Shown here one piece after another: positions 23,678 to 32,835 of a stretch of DNA of 49,196 nucleotides. The DNA is from Deltaproteobacteria bacterium (GTDB lineage Bacteria; Desulfobacterota; Dissulfuribacteria; Dissulfuribacterales; QOAL01), in the NCBI GenBank assembly GCA_026995935.1, contig JALWNK010000032.1, positions 1 to 49,196 of the forward strand. The letters run 5' to 3'. How positions within the stretch are numbered: the stretch's first letter is position 1; each line of letters starts with the position of its first letter. The position numbers and the translations under genes are program-made. The notes under the pieces were generated by a model. That model had not been told where the DNA came from. It saw only the letters and a program-made list of their open reading frames with translations, and did no database searches.

Positions 23678-24739
23678 GTGGAAAAGATACTTGAGCTGTT
23701 GAAAGAGGCAGGAAGCCAGATTGTGCCCCTTCGTTGGGAAGGGGAGGAGTTCTACCTGCTGGATCAGAGGCTTCTGCCAGAAAGGGAGGAGTGGCTACAC
23801 TGCGCCACATGGAAGGATGCGGCAAGGGGCATCACGGACATGGTTGTGAGGGGAGCCCCTGCAATAGGAATCACCGCTGCCTTTGCAGTGGTTCTTGCCG
23901 TAAGGGCCGCCCTCAAGGATCATGCTGCAGATTTTCATTCCTTTCTTGACTCTGCCCTTAAGGAGATAGAAAAGGCAAGGCCGACTGCTGTAAACCTTTC
24001 ATGGGCTGTAAGACGAATGAAGCACGTCTTAAAGAACGTGGAAGAGGACGTTATTTTTGAAAGGGCCCTTTCCGAGGCATTTTCCATCTGGGAGGAAGAC
24101 GTGCGTGCAAACATAGAGATGGGCCGCCTTGGAGGCGAGCTTCTTGAAGACGGAGGCGTGCTCACCCACTGTAACGCAGGAGCCCTTGCCACTGGCGGCT
24201 ATGGCACGGCCCTTGGGGTTATAAGGGGGGCTGTCAACCTTGGGAAAAAGGTGACTGTGTACGCGGACGAGACGAGGCCGTGGCTCCAAGGGGCAAGGCT
24301 TACGGCATGGGAGCTCATAAAGGATTCCGTCGAAGTAACCCTGAATGTCGATAGCGGGGCAGGGGTGCTTTTGAGCTCCGGCCGTGTGGGAGCCGTTGTG
24401 GTTGGTGCAGACCGGATAGCAGCCAACGGGGATGTGGCCAATAAGATTGGTACCTACACCCTGGCTGTCCTTTGTAAGGAAAACGGGGTGCCCTTTTACG
24501 TTGCCGCTCCAAGCTCCACCTTTGACCACGAATGTTTGTCAGGGGATCACATTCCCATTGAGGAAAGGGAGGCAAGGGAGGTTGTTGAGTGCGGTGGAAG
24601 GCGTGTTGCCGCTCGTGGCGTAAAGGTCTTCAATCCTGTTTTTGACATAACCCCAGAAAGGCTCATAACTGCCATTGTTACCGAAAAGGGGGTTTTGAGA
24701 CCGCCCTATGACAAGGCCATATCACAACTTCCCCATTGA
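23678..24739 (+). CDS. mtnA: S-methyl-5-thioribose-1-phosphate isomerase
   Basis: The GTG start lies six bases after gatB. The 353-residue enzyme converts methylthioribose-1-phosphate to methylthioribulose-1-phosphate in methionine salvage, or acts in related thioribose shunts. RGAPAIGIT is the phosphate-binding loop, the catalytic cysteine is Cys165 in THCNAGALATGGYGT, and the catalytic aspartate is Asp245 in VGADRIAANGDVANKIGTY. These residues separate it from the related eIF2B subunits. No other salvage gene is adjacent. The 3' end overlaps the GAF-domain gene by 32 bases. Confidence 0.93.
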   Translation: MEKILELLKEAGSQIVPLRWEGEEFYLLDQRLLPEREEWLHCATWKDAARGITDMVVRGAPAIGITAAFAVVLAVRAALKDHAADFHSFLDSALKEIEKARPTAVNLSWAVRRMKHVLKNVEEDVIFERALSEAFSIWEEDVRANIEMGRLGGELLEDGGVLTHCNAGALATGGYGTALGVIRGAVNLGKKVTVYADETRPWLQGARLTAWELIKDSVEVTLNVDSGAGVLLSSGRVGAVVVGADRIAANGDVANKIGTYTLAVLCKENGVPFYVAAPSSTFDHECLSGDHIPIEEREAREVVECGGRRVAARGVKVFNPVFDITPERLITAIVTEKGVLRPPYDKAISQLPH

Positions 24740-25625
24740 TCAGCTCATAAGAACAGTGGCAGACTCTTTAGAGGCCCATACAAGCGCCCTTTTTCTGAAA
24801 GAAGGCCAAAAATGGCTCAGGCTCGTATCCCATCACAGTCTATCACGGGATGTGAAGGCACAGGCAACCATTGAGATGGGCCAGGGGCCGGTTGGCTGGG
24901 TTATGAGGGAGCAGCGTCCAATAAACATCTCACGCTTTAAAAAAGACAGCCGAACCATTGGCATTTATGAAAAAGATGTAAAGGTAAAGTCCCTTGTGGC
25001 CGTGCCCCTTCCTGAAGAAGCGGGAGTCCTCATGGCAGACAGCAAGACCAGGCTCAAATTCACGGACAAGCACTTAAGCATCCTTGCCTCCTTTGGAGAA
25101 TGCGCAGCTTTCCTGTTGAAGAACGTGCATGCACAGGTTAAAAGCAGTCTGCTCCTGAGTCTTCTTGAGTGGGCCTGCCGTGCTGAGGATTTTGAAGAGG
25201 CACTTCTGGACCTCATGGATATACTTCAGTTTAATGCATGTTTGATACTTCGGCGGATCAGGGAGACGAGTTTTTTCAAGGTGGAGTCCGTACTGGGAAA
25301 CGTGCCTGAAGGGTATAAGAAATCGGTGCAAGGCAGGCGCCTTCCCCTTGAAAGCGGAGTATGCGCATGGATGTTCAGGCACTCAAAGGGTATCCTCCTA
25401 AGGTCCTTTGGCTCTGATCCGAAGCGCAGTTTTGTTCTTGAAAGGGATGAGGACATTGGGCCAAGAGAGACAGTTCTGGGCCTTTTCTTTCCGGCTGCAA
25501 GGGGGGATGTCTTCACATTGGACCACGCCCTTGTCTTTACCGGTGTAGGGAATGCAGAAGTGTGGCCCAGGGAGCTTCCCAATATCATTAAACGCAGGCT
25601 TAAAAGGATGGTGCCGTGGCGCTAA
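24708..25625 (+). CDS. GAF-domain protein
   Basis: The 305-residue cytoplasmic protein has a GAF domain in its first half: IRTVADSLEAHTSALFLKEG, EMGQGPVGWVMREQRPINIS, SLVAVPLPEEAGVLMADS, and a closing helix DKHLSILASFGECAAFLL. The second half looks like a degenerate second GAF domain (LMDILQFNACLILRRI, GRRLPLESGVCAWMFRHSKG). No output domain (kinase, cyclase, HTH) is attached. It overlaps mtnA upstream and the mreB-like gene downstream by ten bases, so a sensory role upstream of the cytoskeletal protein is possible but unproven. Confidence 0.78.
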   Translation: MTRPYHNFPIDQLIRTVADSLEAHTSALFLKEGQKWLRLVSHHSLSRDVKAQATIEMGQGPVGWVMREQRPINISRFKKDSRTIGIYEKDVKVKSLVAVPLPEEAGVLMADSKTRLKFTDKHLSILASFGECAAFLLKNVHAQVKSSLLLSLLEWACRAEDFEEALLDLMDILQFNACLILRRIRETSFFKVESVLGNVPEGYKKSVQGRRLPLESGVCAWMFRHSKGILLRSFGSDPKRSFVLERDEDIGPRETVLGLFFPAARGDVFTLDHALVFTGVGNAEVWPRELPNIIKRRLKRMVPWR

Positions 25626-26644
25626 GTCTCATAAAAAACCTTATCAAGCAGGATGTGGCCATTGATCTTGGCACTGCCAACAGCCTCATATATCTGCAGC
25701 GAGAGGGCATTGTGCTCAATGAGCCAACGGTGATTGCTGGTAACAGCCTGGGAGAGCCAGTTGCCGTTGGCAGAAAGGCAAAGGCCTATCTCGGGAAGAC
25801 CCCTCCTGGCATGATAGTTAAAAGGCCCATGAAGGCAGGTGCAGTGGACGATGTGGATGCGGTTTCCATTTACCTTCGCCAGATCGTGGAAATGGCAAGG
25901 TCCAGGAGCCCTGTGCTTTCGTCCAAGGTAGTAATCTGCGTCCCGTCAAAGCTTACTCAGGTGGAAAAGAGGGCGGTGCTGGATGCCGCCGAGGATGCGG
26001 GTTTCAAGAAGGTGTATCTCCTTGAAGAGGCAATGGCTGCGGCAATTGGGGCTGGGGTTGATGTCTCGGACAAGAGGCCTTCAATGGTTGTGGACATGGG
26101 GGGTGGCACCACCGAGGTGGCTGTTATATCCCAGATGGCATACCTTGTGTCAGAGTCCAGGCGAATTGGCGGAAACGACTTTGACGAGGCCCTTTGTTCC
26201 TTCATGCTAAGGAAATATGGTCTTAGGATCGGGCCAAATACTGCAGAAAGGCTCAAGTGGGAGATGGGGGCGGCAACGGAAGAGGAAGCCCAGGCCCTTT
26301 CTTCGTGCCGCGTAGGTGGCCAGGATGTGGCAAGGCAGATACCCGCCGTAGTGGACGTTACTCCTCACGAGATACTTGGATGTCTATCCCCTCTTGTCAA
26401 AGAGATAGGGCTTGTCATTCAGGACGTGTTTCATGACCTGGATGGCCACGTCAAAAGGGAAGTGGAGAGCAATGGGATATATCTTACTGGCGGCTCAAGC
26501 CTTCTTAGGGGCTTTGACTCCTATCTCCACAAGATGGTTGGCGTAAGGGTCAACAGGGTGGAAAATCCGCTTGAGACCGTGGTCCTTGGTGCGGGAAAGG
26601 TCCTTTCCGCCTTTAAGTCATACTTTGCAGTCTTTTCGAACTAA
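25616..26644 (+). CDS. mreB: MreB-like actin homologue
   Basis: The 342-residue protein starts with GTG inside the GAF gene and shows the actin-fold ATPase motifs of MreB: phosphate-1 VAIDLGTANSLIYL, phosphate-2 MVVDMGGGTTEVAVIS, the adenosine motif IYLTGGSSLLRGFDSYL, and the membrane-targeting N-terminus ALSLIKNLIKQ. MreB filaments guide lateral peptidoglycan synthesis. The usual partners mreC, mreD, pbp2 and rodA are absent here, replaced by a GAF protein and envelope glycosylation genes. It may therefore be a second, specialised copy. Several positions near LSSKVVICVPSKLTQVEKRA deviate from common MreB wording. Confidence 0.88.
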   Translation: MALSLIKNLIKQDVAIDLGTANSLIYLQREGIVLNEPTVIAGNSLGEPVAVGRKAKAYLGKTPPGMIVKRPMKAGAVDDVDAVSIYLRQIVEMARSRSPVLSSKVVICVPSKLTQVEKRAVLDAAEDAGFKKVYLLEEAMAAAIGAGVDVSDKRPSMVVDMGGGTTEVAVISQMAYLVSESRRIGGNDFDEALCSFMLRKYGLRIGPNTAERLKWEMGAATEEEAQALSSCRVGGQDVARQIPAVVDVTPHEILGCLSPLVKEIGLVIQDVFHDLDGHVKREVESNGIYLTGGSSLLRGFDSYLHKMVGVRVNRVENPLETVVLGAGKVLSAFKSYFAVFSN

Positions 26645-26658
26645 ACAAAGGGAAAACG

Positions 26659-27630
26659 TTGCATAAGGAAAGTAAAAAAGGATCGGATACACCCTATTTA
26701 TCTGTGGTGGTGCCAGTTTATAATGAAGAGGAAAATGTCTCCGAACTCGTTGAAGGAATATGGAAGAGCCTTTCCTCAACTGGCTATAGCTTTGAAGTGA
26801 TAATAGTGGATGATGGCTCAACCGACCGGACCGCAGAGATTTTACGGGGTCTTAAGGCCAGGTACCCGTGGCTCAGGGTGGTGATATTCAGACGTAATTT
26901 TGGGCAGAGTGCGGCTATGACGGCAGGCTTTGACCTTGCCCGGGGAAGCGTTGTGGTGACCATGGACGGGGACCTGCAAAATGACCCGGCAGACATTCCC
27001 CTTTTGGTTAAAAGGCTTGAGGAGGGATTTGATGTGGTGGCCGGCTGGAGGAAGGACAGGAAGGACTCTGTGGTATCCAGGCTTTTGCCCTCAAAAGTTG
27101 CCAACTGGATCATAGGAAGGGCCACAGGTGTCAGGCTCCACGACTACGGCTGCTCATTAAAGGCGTACAGGCGGGAGATTGCCAAGAATCTCCTCCTCTA
27201 CGGTGACCTCCACAGGTTCATTCCCGTGCTGGCAAGTCTTCAGGGGGCACGCATTGCCGAGGTTGTGGTCACCCACCACCCAAGGCTCAGGGGAAAGAGC
27301 AAGTACGGCATAGGAAGGACCTACAGAGTCATACTTGACCTCATGCTCATGATCTTTTTCCAGAAGTTTGCCACCCGGCCGTTGCAGTTTTTCGGCTCCG
27401 CAGGGGGCATAATGTTTCTTTCAGGTCTGGCCATTGACCTTTACCTCAGCCTTGAGAAAATATTCCTGGGCAGGGATATTGGGCACAGACCACTGCTGCT
27501 CCTGGGCGTGCTTCTCATCCTTTCAGGGCTCATCCTCTTTTGTATCGGCCTTTTGGCAGAGCTAATAATAAGGACCTACTACGAGGCAAGCGGTAAGAGG
27601 ATATACGCCATAAGGGAGATAATAGAGTGA
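26659..27630 (+). CDS. Family 2 glycosyltransferase, GtrB/ArnC/DPM1-like
   Basis: The 323-residue protein has a GT-A catalytic domain: SVVVPVYNEEENVSELVEGI, VDDGSTDRTAEIL, and the metal-binding MDGDLQNDPADIPLL, followed by KFATRPLQFFGSAGG. Two C-terminal hydrophobic hairpins anchor it in the inner membrane. Such enzymes transfer a sugar from a nucleotide donor to undecaprenyl phosphate. The start is TTG at 26659; no ATG lies before the first catalytic strand. A flippase-like gene and a lipid-linked-sugar transferase follow, which together make a complete lipid-linked glycosyl modification route. Confidence 0.88.
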   Translation: MHKESKKGSDTPYLSVVVPVYNEEENVSELVEGIWKSLSSTGYSFEVIIVDDGSTDRTAEILRGLKARYPWLRVVIFRRNFGQSAAMTAGFDLARGSVVVTMDGDLQNDPADIPLLVKRLEEGFDVVAGWRKDRKDSVVSRLLPSKVANWIIGRATGVRLHDYGCSLKAYRREIAKNLLLYGDLHRFIPVLASLQGARIAEVVVTHHPRLRGKSKYGIGRTYRVILDLMLMIFFQKFATRPLQFFGSAGGIMFLSGLAIDLYLSLEKIFLGRDIGHRPLLLLGVLLILSGLILFCIGLLAELIIRTYYEASGKRIYAIREIIE

Positions 27631-27706
27631 CCGGCCACGTTTTTTTTCATCCCTTTTCAGGCCCAGGCCTTGAAGAACACCTTGATTCTGGCGGTGAACA
27701 GGAACC

Positions 27707-28666
27707 TTGGACAGACTAAAGGGCCTTACCAAATTCCTCTTCAGGGTGGCAGTGAGTGTGCTCATCCTGTTGTGGCTTTTTTCACGCATAGACATTGGGG
27801 CCGTTTTCTCCGCCTTTTCAAGGATACCGCCCCTCTACTGGTTATCCGCCTTTTGCCTTTATGTCGCCTCCCAGGTCATAAGCAGCATCAGGTGGTTCAT
27901 AATAGGAAGGACACTGGGTTTTGGAGGAAGATTCATCACCTATCTAAAGTTCTATTTCGTTGGCATGTACTTCAACCTGTTTCTGCCCTCTGCAATTGGA
28001 GGGGACGTGCTGAAGGCGTACTTTCTTTCAAGACGCGGAAACGGTAAGCTCAAGGCCTCATATTCAATACTTTCCGACAGGCTTTTTGGCCTGTGGGCCA
28101 TGTTCATAATAGGCGCCTGCGCCTCCCTTATCTCTCCCAACGCCCTTCCAGGCAAGTGGCGCCATCTTCTTATTATCCTTGCCCTTTCCATGACCACAGG
28201 TGCACTTATTGTTCCCTTTTTCAGGAAAATGTTGAACAGACTTTCCGCCAGCATAAGGCCAGGCCACGGTCTTGTCTCGCGCATGTTTTTTGCCCTTGAG
28301 TACATGCTGGTTTTCTGGAGGCATCCTAGCTCACTTTTCTATGCCCTTGGGCTTTCTCTTGTCCTTCAGTTTTTTGGCATGACAGGGGCCTACATCCTTG
28401 GCAAAGGCCTTGGAATTGGCCTTGGCTACTGCTTTTATCTGAGCAGCCTTCCCCTTATCGGGGTTTTGACTGTTCTTCCCATAAGCTTTAGTGGATTAGG
28501 TGTCAGGGAAGGCGGCTTTATTTTCTTTTTTCACTTAAAGGGTGTGCCCATGGAAAAGGCCGTTGCCCTTAGTCTTGGTGTTTTTGCCGTTCAGGCAGCA
28601 GCAGCCCTAATAGGGGGTGTTGGCTACATGGCAGGAGTTCACAGACAGGCCATGGTGGAGGATTAG
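27707..28666 (+). CDS. Lysylphosphatidylglycerol synthase-type membrane protein (UPF0104, flippase-like)
   Basis: The 319-residue protein has about eight membrane helices and the family signatures FYFVGMYFNLFLPSAIGGDV and LPLIGVLTVLPISFSGLGVR with EGG following. This is the membrane domain shared with MprF and the AglD-type proteins; in glycan operons it is thought to help translocate lipid-linked sugars. No cytoplasmic aminoacyl-transferase domain is attached. The start is a TTG at 27707 preceded by a weak AGGAA. The gene lies between a polyprenyl-phosphate sugar transferase and an ArnT-like transferase. Confidence 0.82.
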   Translation: MDRLKGLTKFLFRVAVSVLILLWLFSRIDIGAVFSAFSRIPPLYWLSAFCLYVASQVISSIRWFIIGRTLGFGGRFITYLKFYFVGMYFNLFLPSAIGGDVLKAYFLSRRGNGKLKASYSILSDRLFGLWAMFIIGACASLISPNALPGKWRHLLIILALSMTTGALIVPFFRKMLNRLSASIRPGHGLVSRMFFALEYMLVFWRHPSSLFYALGLSLVLQFFGMTGAYILGKGLGIGLGYCFYLSSLPLIGVLTVLPISFSGLGVREGGFIFFFHLKGVPMEKAVALSLGVFAVQAAAALIGGVGYMAGVHRQAMVED

Positions 28667-28670
28667 GAAG

Positions 28671-30275
28671 GTGACCCAGGTGAAATCAGGAATGTCAAGG
28701 GGAGTAAGCAGTGATTTTACGAACTGGGATAGGAAATTTCTGCTCCTTATTGTCATCCTGGGGCTTGTAAGGCTGCTCTTTCTCATTGTTTCGCCCCTTG
28801 AGTTATCTCCAGATGAGGCCTACTACTGGGACTGGTCAAGGCACCTTGCCTTTGGTTACTACAGTAAGCCTCCAATGGTGGCCTGGCTCATTTGGCTGTC
28901 CACGCACCTTTTACCCCAGACAGAATTTGGAGTCCGTTTTCCCGCGGTCTTACTGAACCTTTTTACAACCTTAGGGATATTTCTCCTTGCAAGAAAGATG
29001 GCAGGTGCACGCGCAGGCCTCCTTGCCGCCCTTTCATACAGCGCAACTGTTGGATCTGCCGTGTCTGGATACATTATGACCATTGATGCTCCGCTTCTTT
29101 GCTTTTGGATATGGACCCTTTATTCCTTTTGGAGGGCAAGGGAGACGGAGCTTGGGAAAGGGTCCCGAAAGGCCCTGGTCCTTTGGGCCTTTTCAGGCCT
29201 TTTTTGCGGTCTTGCGCTTCTTTCAAAGCAGACCAGCGTGGCCCTGACCGGGGCATGTGCCCTCTTTTTCATCCTTTCTCTTGGCCCTTTACGGGCAATC
29301 AGACACAAGGGGGCCTATGTCTTCTTCGGGATACAGCTATTAGTCCTTGTTCCCTTTCTTTTGTGGAATTACAACCACGGCTGGATAACCTTTGTCCATA
29401 CGGCCCACCACTTTGAGCAGGCGGAAAAGACGCATCTGTTCAGGCTTGACACCTTCCTTGAACTGATTGGCAGCCAGGCGGGGTTGATCACCCCAATCAT
29501 ATTCATCAGCCTTTTTTGCGCATCCATTTGGGCTGTAGGGGAAATCTTTAAAAGCAGCAAAAACAGTGACCAGTGGCAGGAAAGGGTTTCTCAACTTGTG
29601 CTTCTCGTTCTAAGCGGCCCCTTGCCCCTTCTGGCGGTTTTTATTTTGAGTCTCAAGCAGCGGGTAAACGCAAACTGGCCAGCACCCTTTTACCTTTCCC
29701 TTTCCGTCCTTCTGGGGTTATGGCTGGTGAAGGAAGGAGTATCTGGGAAATCAGCCCCTTTTTCCGGCTGCAGGAGGCTTTACAGGCCGGGGATCATCCT
29801 TGGTGCTGTTCTTGTTGCTATCTTGTATGCGCTTCCATTCCTGTTTGTCCATACACCCCTTTCAGGCTCAAAGATTGATCCCACGGTAAGGCTTAGGGGC
29901 TGGAAGGAACTTGCAAGTAAGGCGGATACGTTTCTTTCATCCTTTCCAGCCCCTGAAAGGACCTTCATCGTGGCAAGAAGACGGCAGAGCGCAAGTGAAC
30001 TTGCCTTTTACATGGCTGGTAAGCCAAGGGTTTACAGATGGAACGGCTTTGACCGGAAGATTAAGAGCCAGTACGAGCTTTGGCCTTCTCCCATTGATAA
30101 GAAGGGATGGGATGCCCTTGTGGTGGTGGAGGAAGGAAAGGGTCTTGACGGCCTTGAGCAGTGTTTTCGCAGCTTTTTCCCCTTGGGAAAGATCAGGGTC
30201 AGGCTTGGAAGGGACAGGTTAAGGCTCTTTAATGTTTATGAGGGAAGGGGGCTTAAAAAATGGGCTTCCAGGTAG
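28671..30275 (+). CDS. ArnT/PMT-like lipid-linked glycosyltransferase (GT83-type)
   Basis: This large inner-membrane protein (534 residues from GTG 28671; ATG 28692 is an alternative) begins its first helix at LLLIVILGLVRLLFLIVSPL and then has the catalytic periplasmic loop SPDEAYYWDWSRHLAFGYYS with acidic residues, followed by KPPMVAWL. Ten or more helices and a C-terminal periplasmic domain (ARRRQSASELAFYMAGKPRV) match ArnT and related transferases that move a sugar from undecaprenyl phosphate to lipid A or another envelope acceptor. The stop overlaps the PAP2 gene. Confidence 0.85.
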   Translation: MTQVKSGMSRGVSSDFTNWDRKFLLLIVILGLVRLLFLIVSPLELSPDEAYYWDWSRHLAFGYYSKPPMVAWLIWLSTHLLPQTEFGVRFPAVLLNLFTTLGIFLLARKMAGARAGLLAALSYSATVGSAVSGYIMTIDAPLLCFWIWTLYSFWRARETELGKGSRKALVLWAFSGLFCGLALLSKQTSVALTGACALFFILSLGPLRAIRHKGAYVFFGIQLLVLVPFLLWNYNHGWITFVHTAHHFEQAEKTHLFRLDTFLELIGSQAGLITPIIFISLFCASIWAVGEIFKSSKNSDQWQERVSQLVLLVLSGPLPLLAVFILSLKQRVNANWPAPFYLSLSVLLGLWLVKEGVSGKSAPFSGCRRLYRPGIILGAVLVAILYALPFLFVHTPLSGSKIDPTVRLRGWKELASKADTFLSSFPAPERTFIVARRRQSASELAFYMAGKPRVYRWNGFDRKIKSQYELWPSPIDKKGWDALVVVEEGKGLDGLEQCFRSFFPLGKIRVRLGRDRLRLFNVYEGRGLKKWASR

Positions 30276-30865
30276 AACACCTCCTAAACACCATCCATCA
30301 GGCCGATATCTCCCTGTTTTTTCTTATAAACCATGCGCGCTCACCCTTCCTGGATAAGCTCATGGTAAAGGTCTCTGACTTTGGCCTCTTTGCCCCTTTC
30401 ATTGCGGTCTTTATTGTTTACAGGCTTTTTAAGGGCACAAACAGGGAAAGGATCATGTGGATAGTGGGCATTATTGCCGTTGTCAGCAGTGACGCCCTTT
30501 GCGCGCGCATCCTGAAGCCCCTTGTGGGGCGACTTAGGCCCTACATGGGTCTTGATAACGTCTTTGTTTACAAGTCTGGTAAATGGATAGTGACCTCTCC
30601 TGGATTCAGGGCCACATTGAAGGCGAGTTTTTCCTGGCCTTCCTGCCATGCCACCAATATGTGGACTGCCGCCTTTTTCCTATGGGGATGGAAAAGGGCC
30701 TACGGAGCCCTATTGTTTTTTCTTGCAGTACTTGTTAGCTATTCCCGGGTGTACTTGGGGGTCCACTATCCCCTTGACTGCCTTGGAGGGGCATTTGTTG
30801 GGCTTGTTTGGGGAACCATGCTTGTACTAATTGCCAAAAAGATGATAGAAATATTTAGTTGGTAG
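30260..30865 (+). CDS. PAP2-family membrane phosphatase
   Basis: The 201-residue membrane protein has the three phosphatase motifs: KPLVGRLRP (motif 1), WPSCHATNMW (motif 2, with Cys in place of the common Gly of PSGH) and SRVYLGVHYPLDCLGG (motif 3). The helix order matches LpxE/LpxF, LpxT and BacA-independent undecaprenyl pyrophosphate phosphatases. It overlaps the ArnT-like gene by 16 bases. A matching role would be removal of a lipid A phosphate to expose the site for sugar addition, or recycling of the polyprenyl carrier. Confidence 0.85.
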   Translation: MGFQVEHLLNTIHQADISLFFLINHARSPFLDKLMVKVSDFGLFAPFIAVFIVYRLFKGTNRERIMWIVGIIAVVSSDALCARILKPLVGRLRPYMGLDNVFVYKSGKWIVTSPGFRATLKASFSWPSCHATNMWTAAFFLWGWKRAYGALLFFLAVLVSYSRVYLGVHYPLDCLGGAFVGLVWGTMLVLIAKKMIEIFSW

Positions 30866-30967
30866 TGTGTCAGCTTTCATGAAACTTTGGTCCTGGGAAG
30901 TTTGCCAGGGCGAATTTGAGTACTTAACATCTGTCCATTCCAATACATTTTTTGAGGAGGTGATGCC

Positions 30968-32251
30968 ATGAGCACCTATTCTGAGGATTTTAAAAGGGCC
31001 CTTGAGATTGGGCGTCCACCAAACGTAAGCAGGCTTTTCCCCAATTCAAAGGCGCTCATTGTAAGCGGCAAGGTCATTGACAGGGCGCTTCTTAAAAAGG
31101 GTAAGGCCATGACAATTGCTGCAAATGCACGAAATTACATAATTGTACGGGGTGTACTTGCTGCTGCACAGCGGGCAAACGCCGCTGTAATTATGGAGAT
31201 CGCAAGATCCGAAGGGGGGGCCAACGCATACTGCGCCACAAATTTCTGGAATCTGGCCAGGAGGGTGGACCAGGTGGCTAACGAGCTTGGCATCACAGTT
31301 CCAGTGGCCATTCATGCAGATCATTACGGAATCAAGAAAAAGGAGGATATAGAGCCTGCAAAAACAGAGATTCCGACACTGTTCGAGGCAGGCGTAACAT
31401 CCATAGCCATTGATGCTTCACACCTTCCAGACGATGAGAATCTCCTGGCAAACATTGAGCTTAACCCATACGTTCCAAAATGGGCAGGGCTTGAGACAGA
31501 GGTTGGAGAGATAAAGGGCAAAGAGGGGCTTTCCACAGTGGAAGAGGCCCTGTTTCTCATCCGGGGATTAAATGCCCACGACATATTCCCCGATTGGATA
31601 GCTCTTAACAACGGAACCACCCACGGAATTCAGGCAAGTGATCAGGGGATACAGGTGGATCTTACCGCAGAGATCCACAAGGCCCTTGAGCCCTACAAGG
31701 TATCAGGTGCCCAGCATGGCACCTCCGGTAACAACTCCGAGCGTCTAAGGCAGATAGCAGAGAAGACAAGGACCACCAAGGCAAACGTGGCCACGGCCCT
31801 TCAGATGATAAGCTGGGGTGTAAAGGTGGACGATTATGGAAACGCTGTCATGGACGAAAACGGTGAGTTCATAAAGCTCAAGGATCAAGGCGTCACAGAA
31901 GAGCTTTGGGAGGAGATGAAGGCCTACGCCAAGGAACGGGGCTGGAAAGGGGGGGCCTACAAGAAGCTGAACCTGCCCTTTGAGAACAAGATCATGGGCC
32001 AGCCAAAGGAAATCAGGGAGCGCATGGCAAAGGGTGTGGAGGAGTTTGTCTATGACCTTTTGGTAAACGTATTTAATGCCGCAGATACTGCGCCCATTGC
32101 CATGGATATAATCCTTGAAAAGGGCTCCTATGACATAGGTCCAAAGGCCACCAGGATCGAGGATCCAGCCGAGTGGACACCTGAAAAGATAAGGGAGAAG
32201 GCAAAATCACTGGATTCAGATAAGGGCCCTAGCGGGGACTTTGACGACTAA
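30968..32251 (+). CDS. fba: Class II fructose-bisphosphate aldolase
   Basis: The 427-residue enzyme would cleave or form fructose-1,6-bisphosphate in glycolysis and gluconeogenesis. Zinc-ligand motifs are visible: VPVAIHADHYG, WAGLETEVGEIKGKEG, DWIALNNGTTHGIQ and KVSGAQHGTSGNN. It is longer than the E. coli enzyme (359 residues), with the extra length in the C-terminal helices (MKAYAKERGWKGGAYKKLNL). It has a strong ribosome-binding site GAGGAGGTGAT and its own 100-base upstream region. The next gene, rsmD, begins two bases after its stop. Confidence 0.9.
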   Translation: MSTYSEDFKRALEIGRPPNVSRLFPNSKALIVSGKVIDRALLKKGKAMTIAANARNYIIVRGVLAAAQRANAAVIMEIARSEGGANAYCATNFWNLARRVDQVANELGITVPVAIHADHYGIKKKEDIEPAKTEIPTLFEAGVTSIAIDASHLPDDENLLANIELNPYVPKWAGLETEVGEIKGKEGLSTVEEALFLIRGLNAHDIFPDWIALNNGTTHGIQASDQGIQVDLTAEIHKALEPYKVSGAQHGTSGNNSERLRQIAEKTRTTKANVATALQMISWGVKVDDYGNAVMDENGEFIKLKDQGVTEELWEEMKAYAKERGWKGGAYKKLNLPFENKIMGQPKEIRERMAKGVEEFVYDLLVNVFNAADTAPIAMDIILEKGSYDIGPKATRIEDPAEWTPEKIREKAKSLDSDKGPSGDFDD

Positions 32252-32253
32252 GG

Positions 32254-32835
32254 GTGAGGATAACTGGAGGAGTTCTGAGGGGCAGGAGGCTCTCCTGCCC
32301 CCAGGGAAGGATAGTTAGACCCACCACTGACAGGGTAAGGGAGGCCCTGTTTGACATCCTTTCCTCAAGATACATAGAAAGCTGGGAAAAAGTACGCGTG
32401 GCCGATCTTTTTGCAGGCACAGGTGCCCTTGGTCTCGAGGCGTTATCAAGGGGTGCAAGGGCCTGTCTTTTTGTGGAAAAAAACAGAAGTTCCCTGGAAA
32501 TCCTCAGAAAGAACCTGGCCTTGGCAAAGGGGTTGAATTGTAAGGTAAGGCTCATTCCTGCTGATGTATATTCCTTTCTTAAAAAGACCTGGAAAGAGGA
32601 AGACGGATTCCGTGCAGATGTTGTCTTTGCAGATCCCCCTTATGCCAAGGGCCACATGAAGAGGCTTTTGACAGCCCTTTCAAGGGATGATAGTCTCCTT
32701 GCAGATGATGCAATCATGGTCATAGAAGAGGATAAGAGGGAAATTTTTTCAAATCTTCCCGGCTTCAGGCTTCTTGAGAAAAGGGTCTATGGAGATACGG
32801 CCCTTTTTTTCATTAAAAGGACAAATGACAGATAA
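32254..32835 (+). CDS. rsmD: 16S rRNA (guanine966-N2)-methyltransferase
   Basis: RsmD methylates G966 of 16S rRNA on the assembled small subunit. The 193 residues begin MRITGGVLRGRRLSCPQGRI and RPTTDRVREALFDIL, followed by the SAM-binding DLFAGTGALGLEALSRGA and the catalytic VFADPPYAKG (NPPY-type). The start is GTG, with its Shine-Dalgarno inside the end of fba. The stop overlaps the coaD start by one base (TAATG), the very common rsmD-coaD pair. Confidence 0.93.
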   Translation: MRITGGVLRGRRLSCPQGRIVRPTTDRVREALFDILSSRYIESWEKVRVADLFAGTGALGLEALSRGARACLFVEKNRSSLEILRKNLALAKGLNCKVRLIPADVYSFLKKTWKEEDGFRADVVFADPPYAKGHMKRLLTALSRDDSLLADDAIMVIEEDKREIFSNLPGFRLLEKRVYGDTALFFIKRTNDR

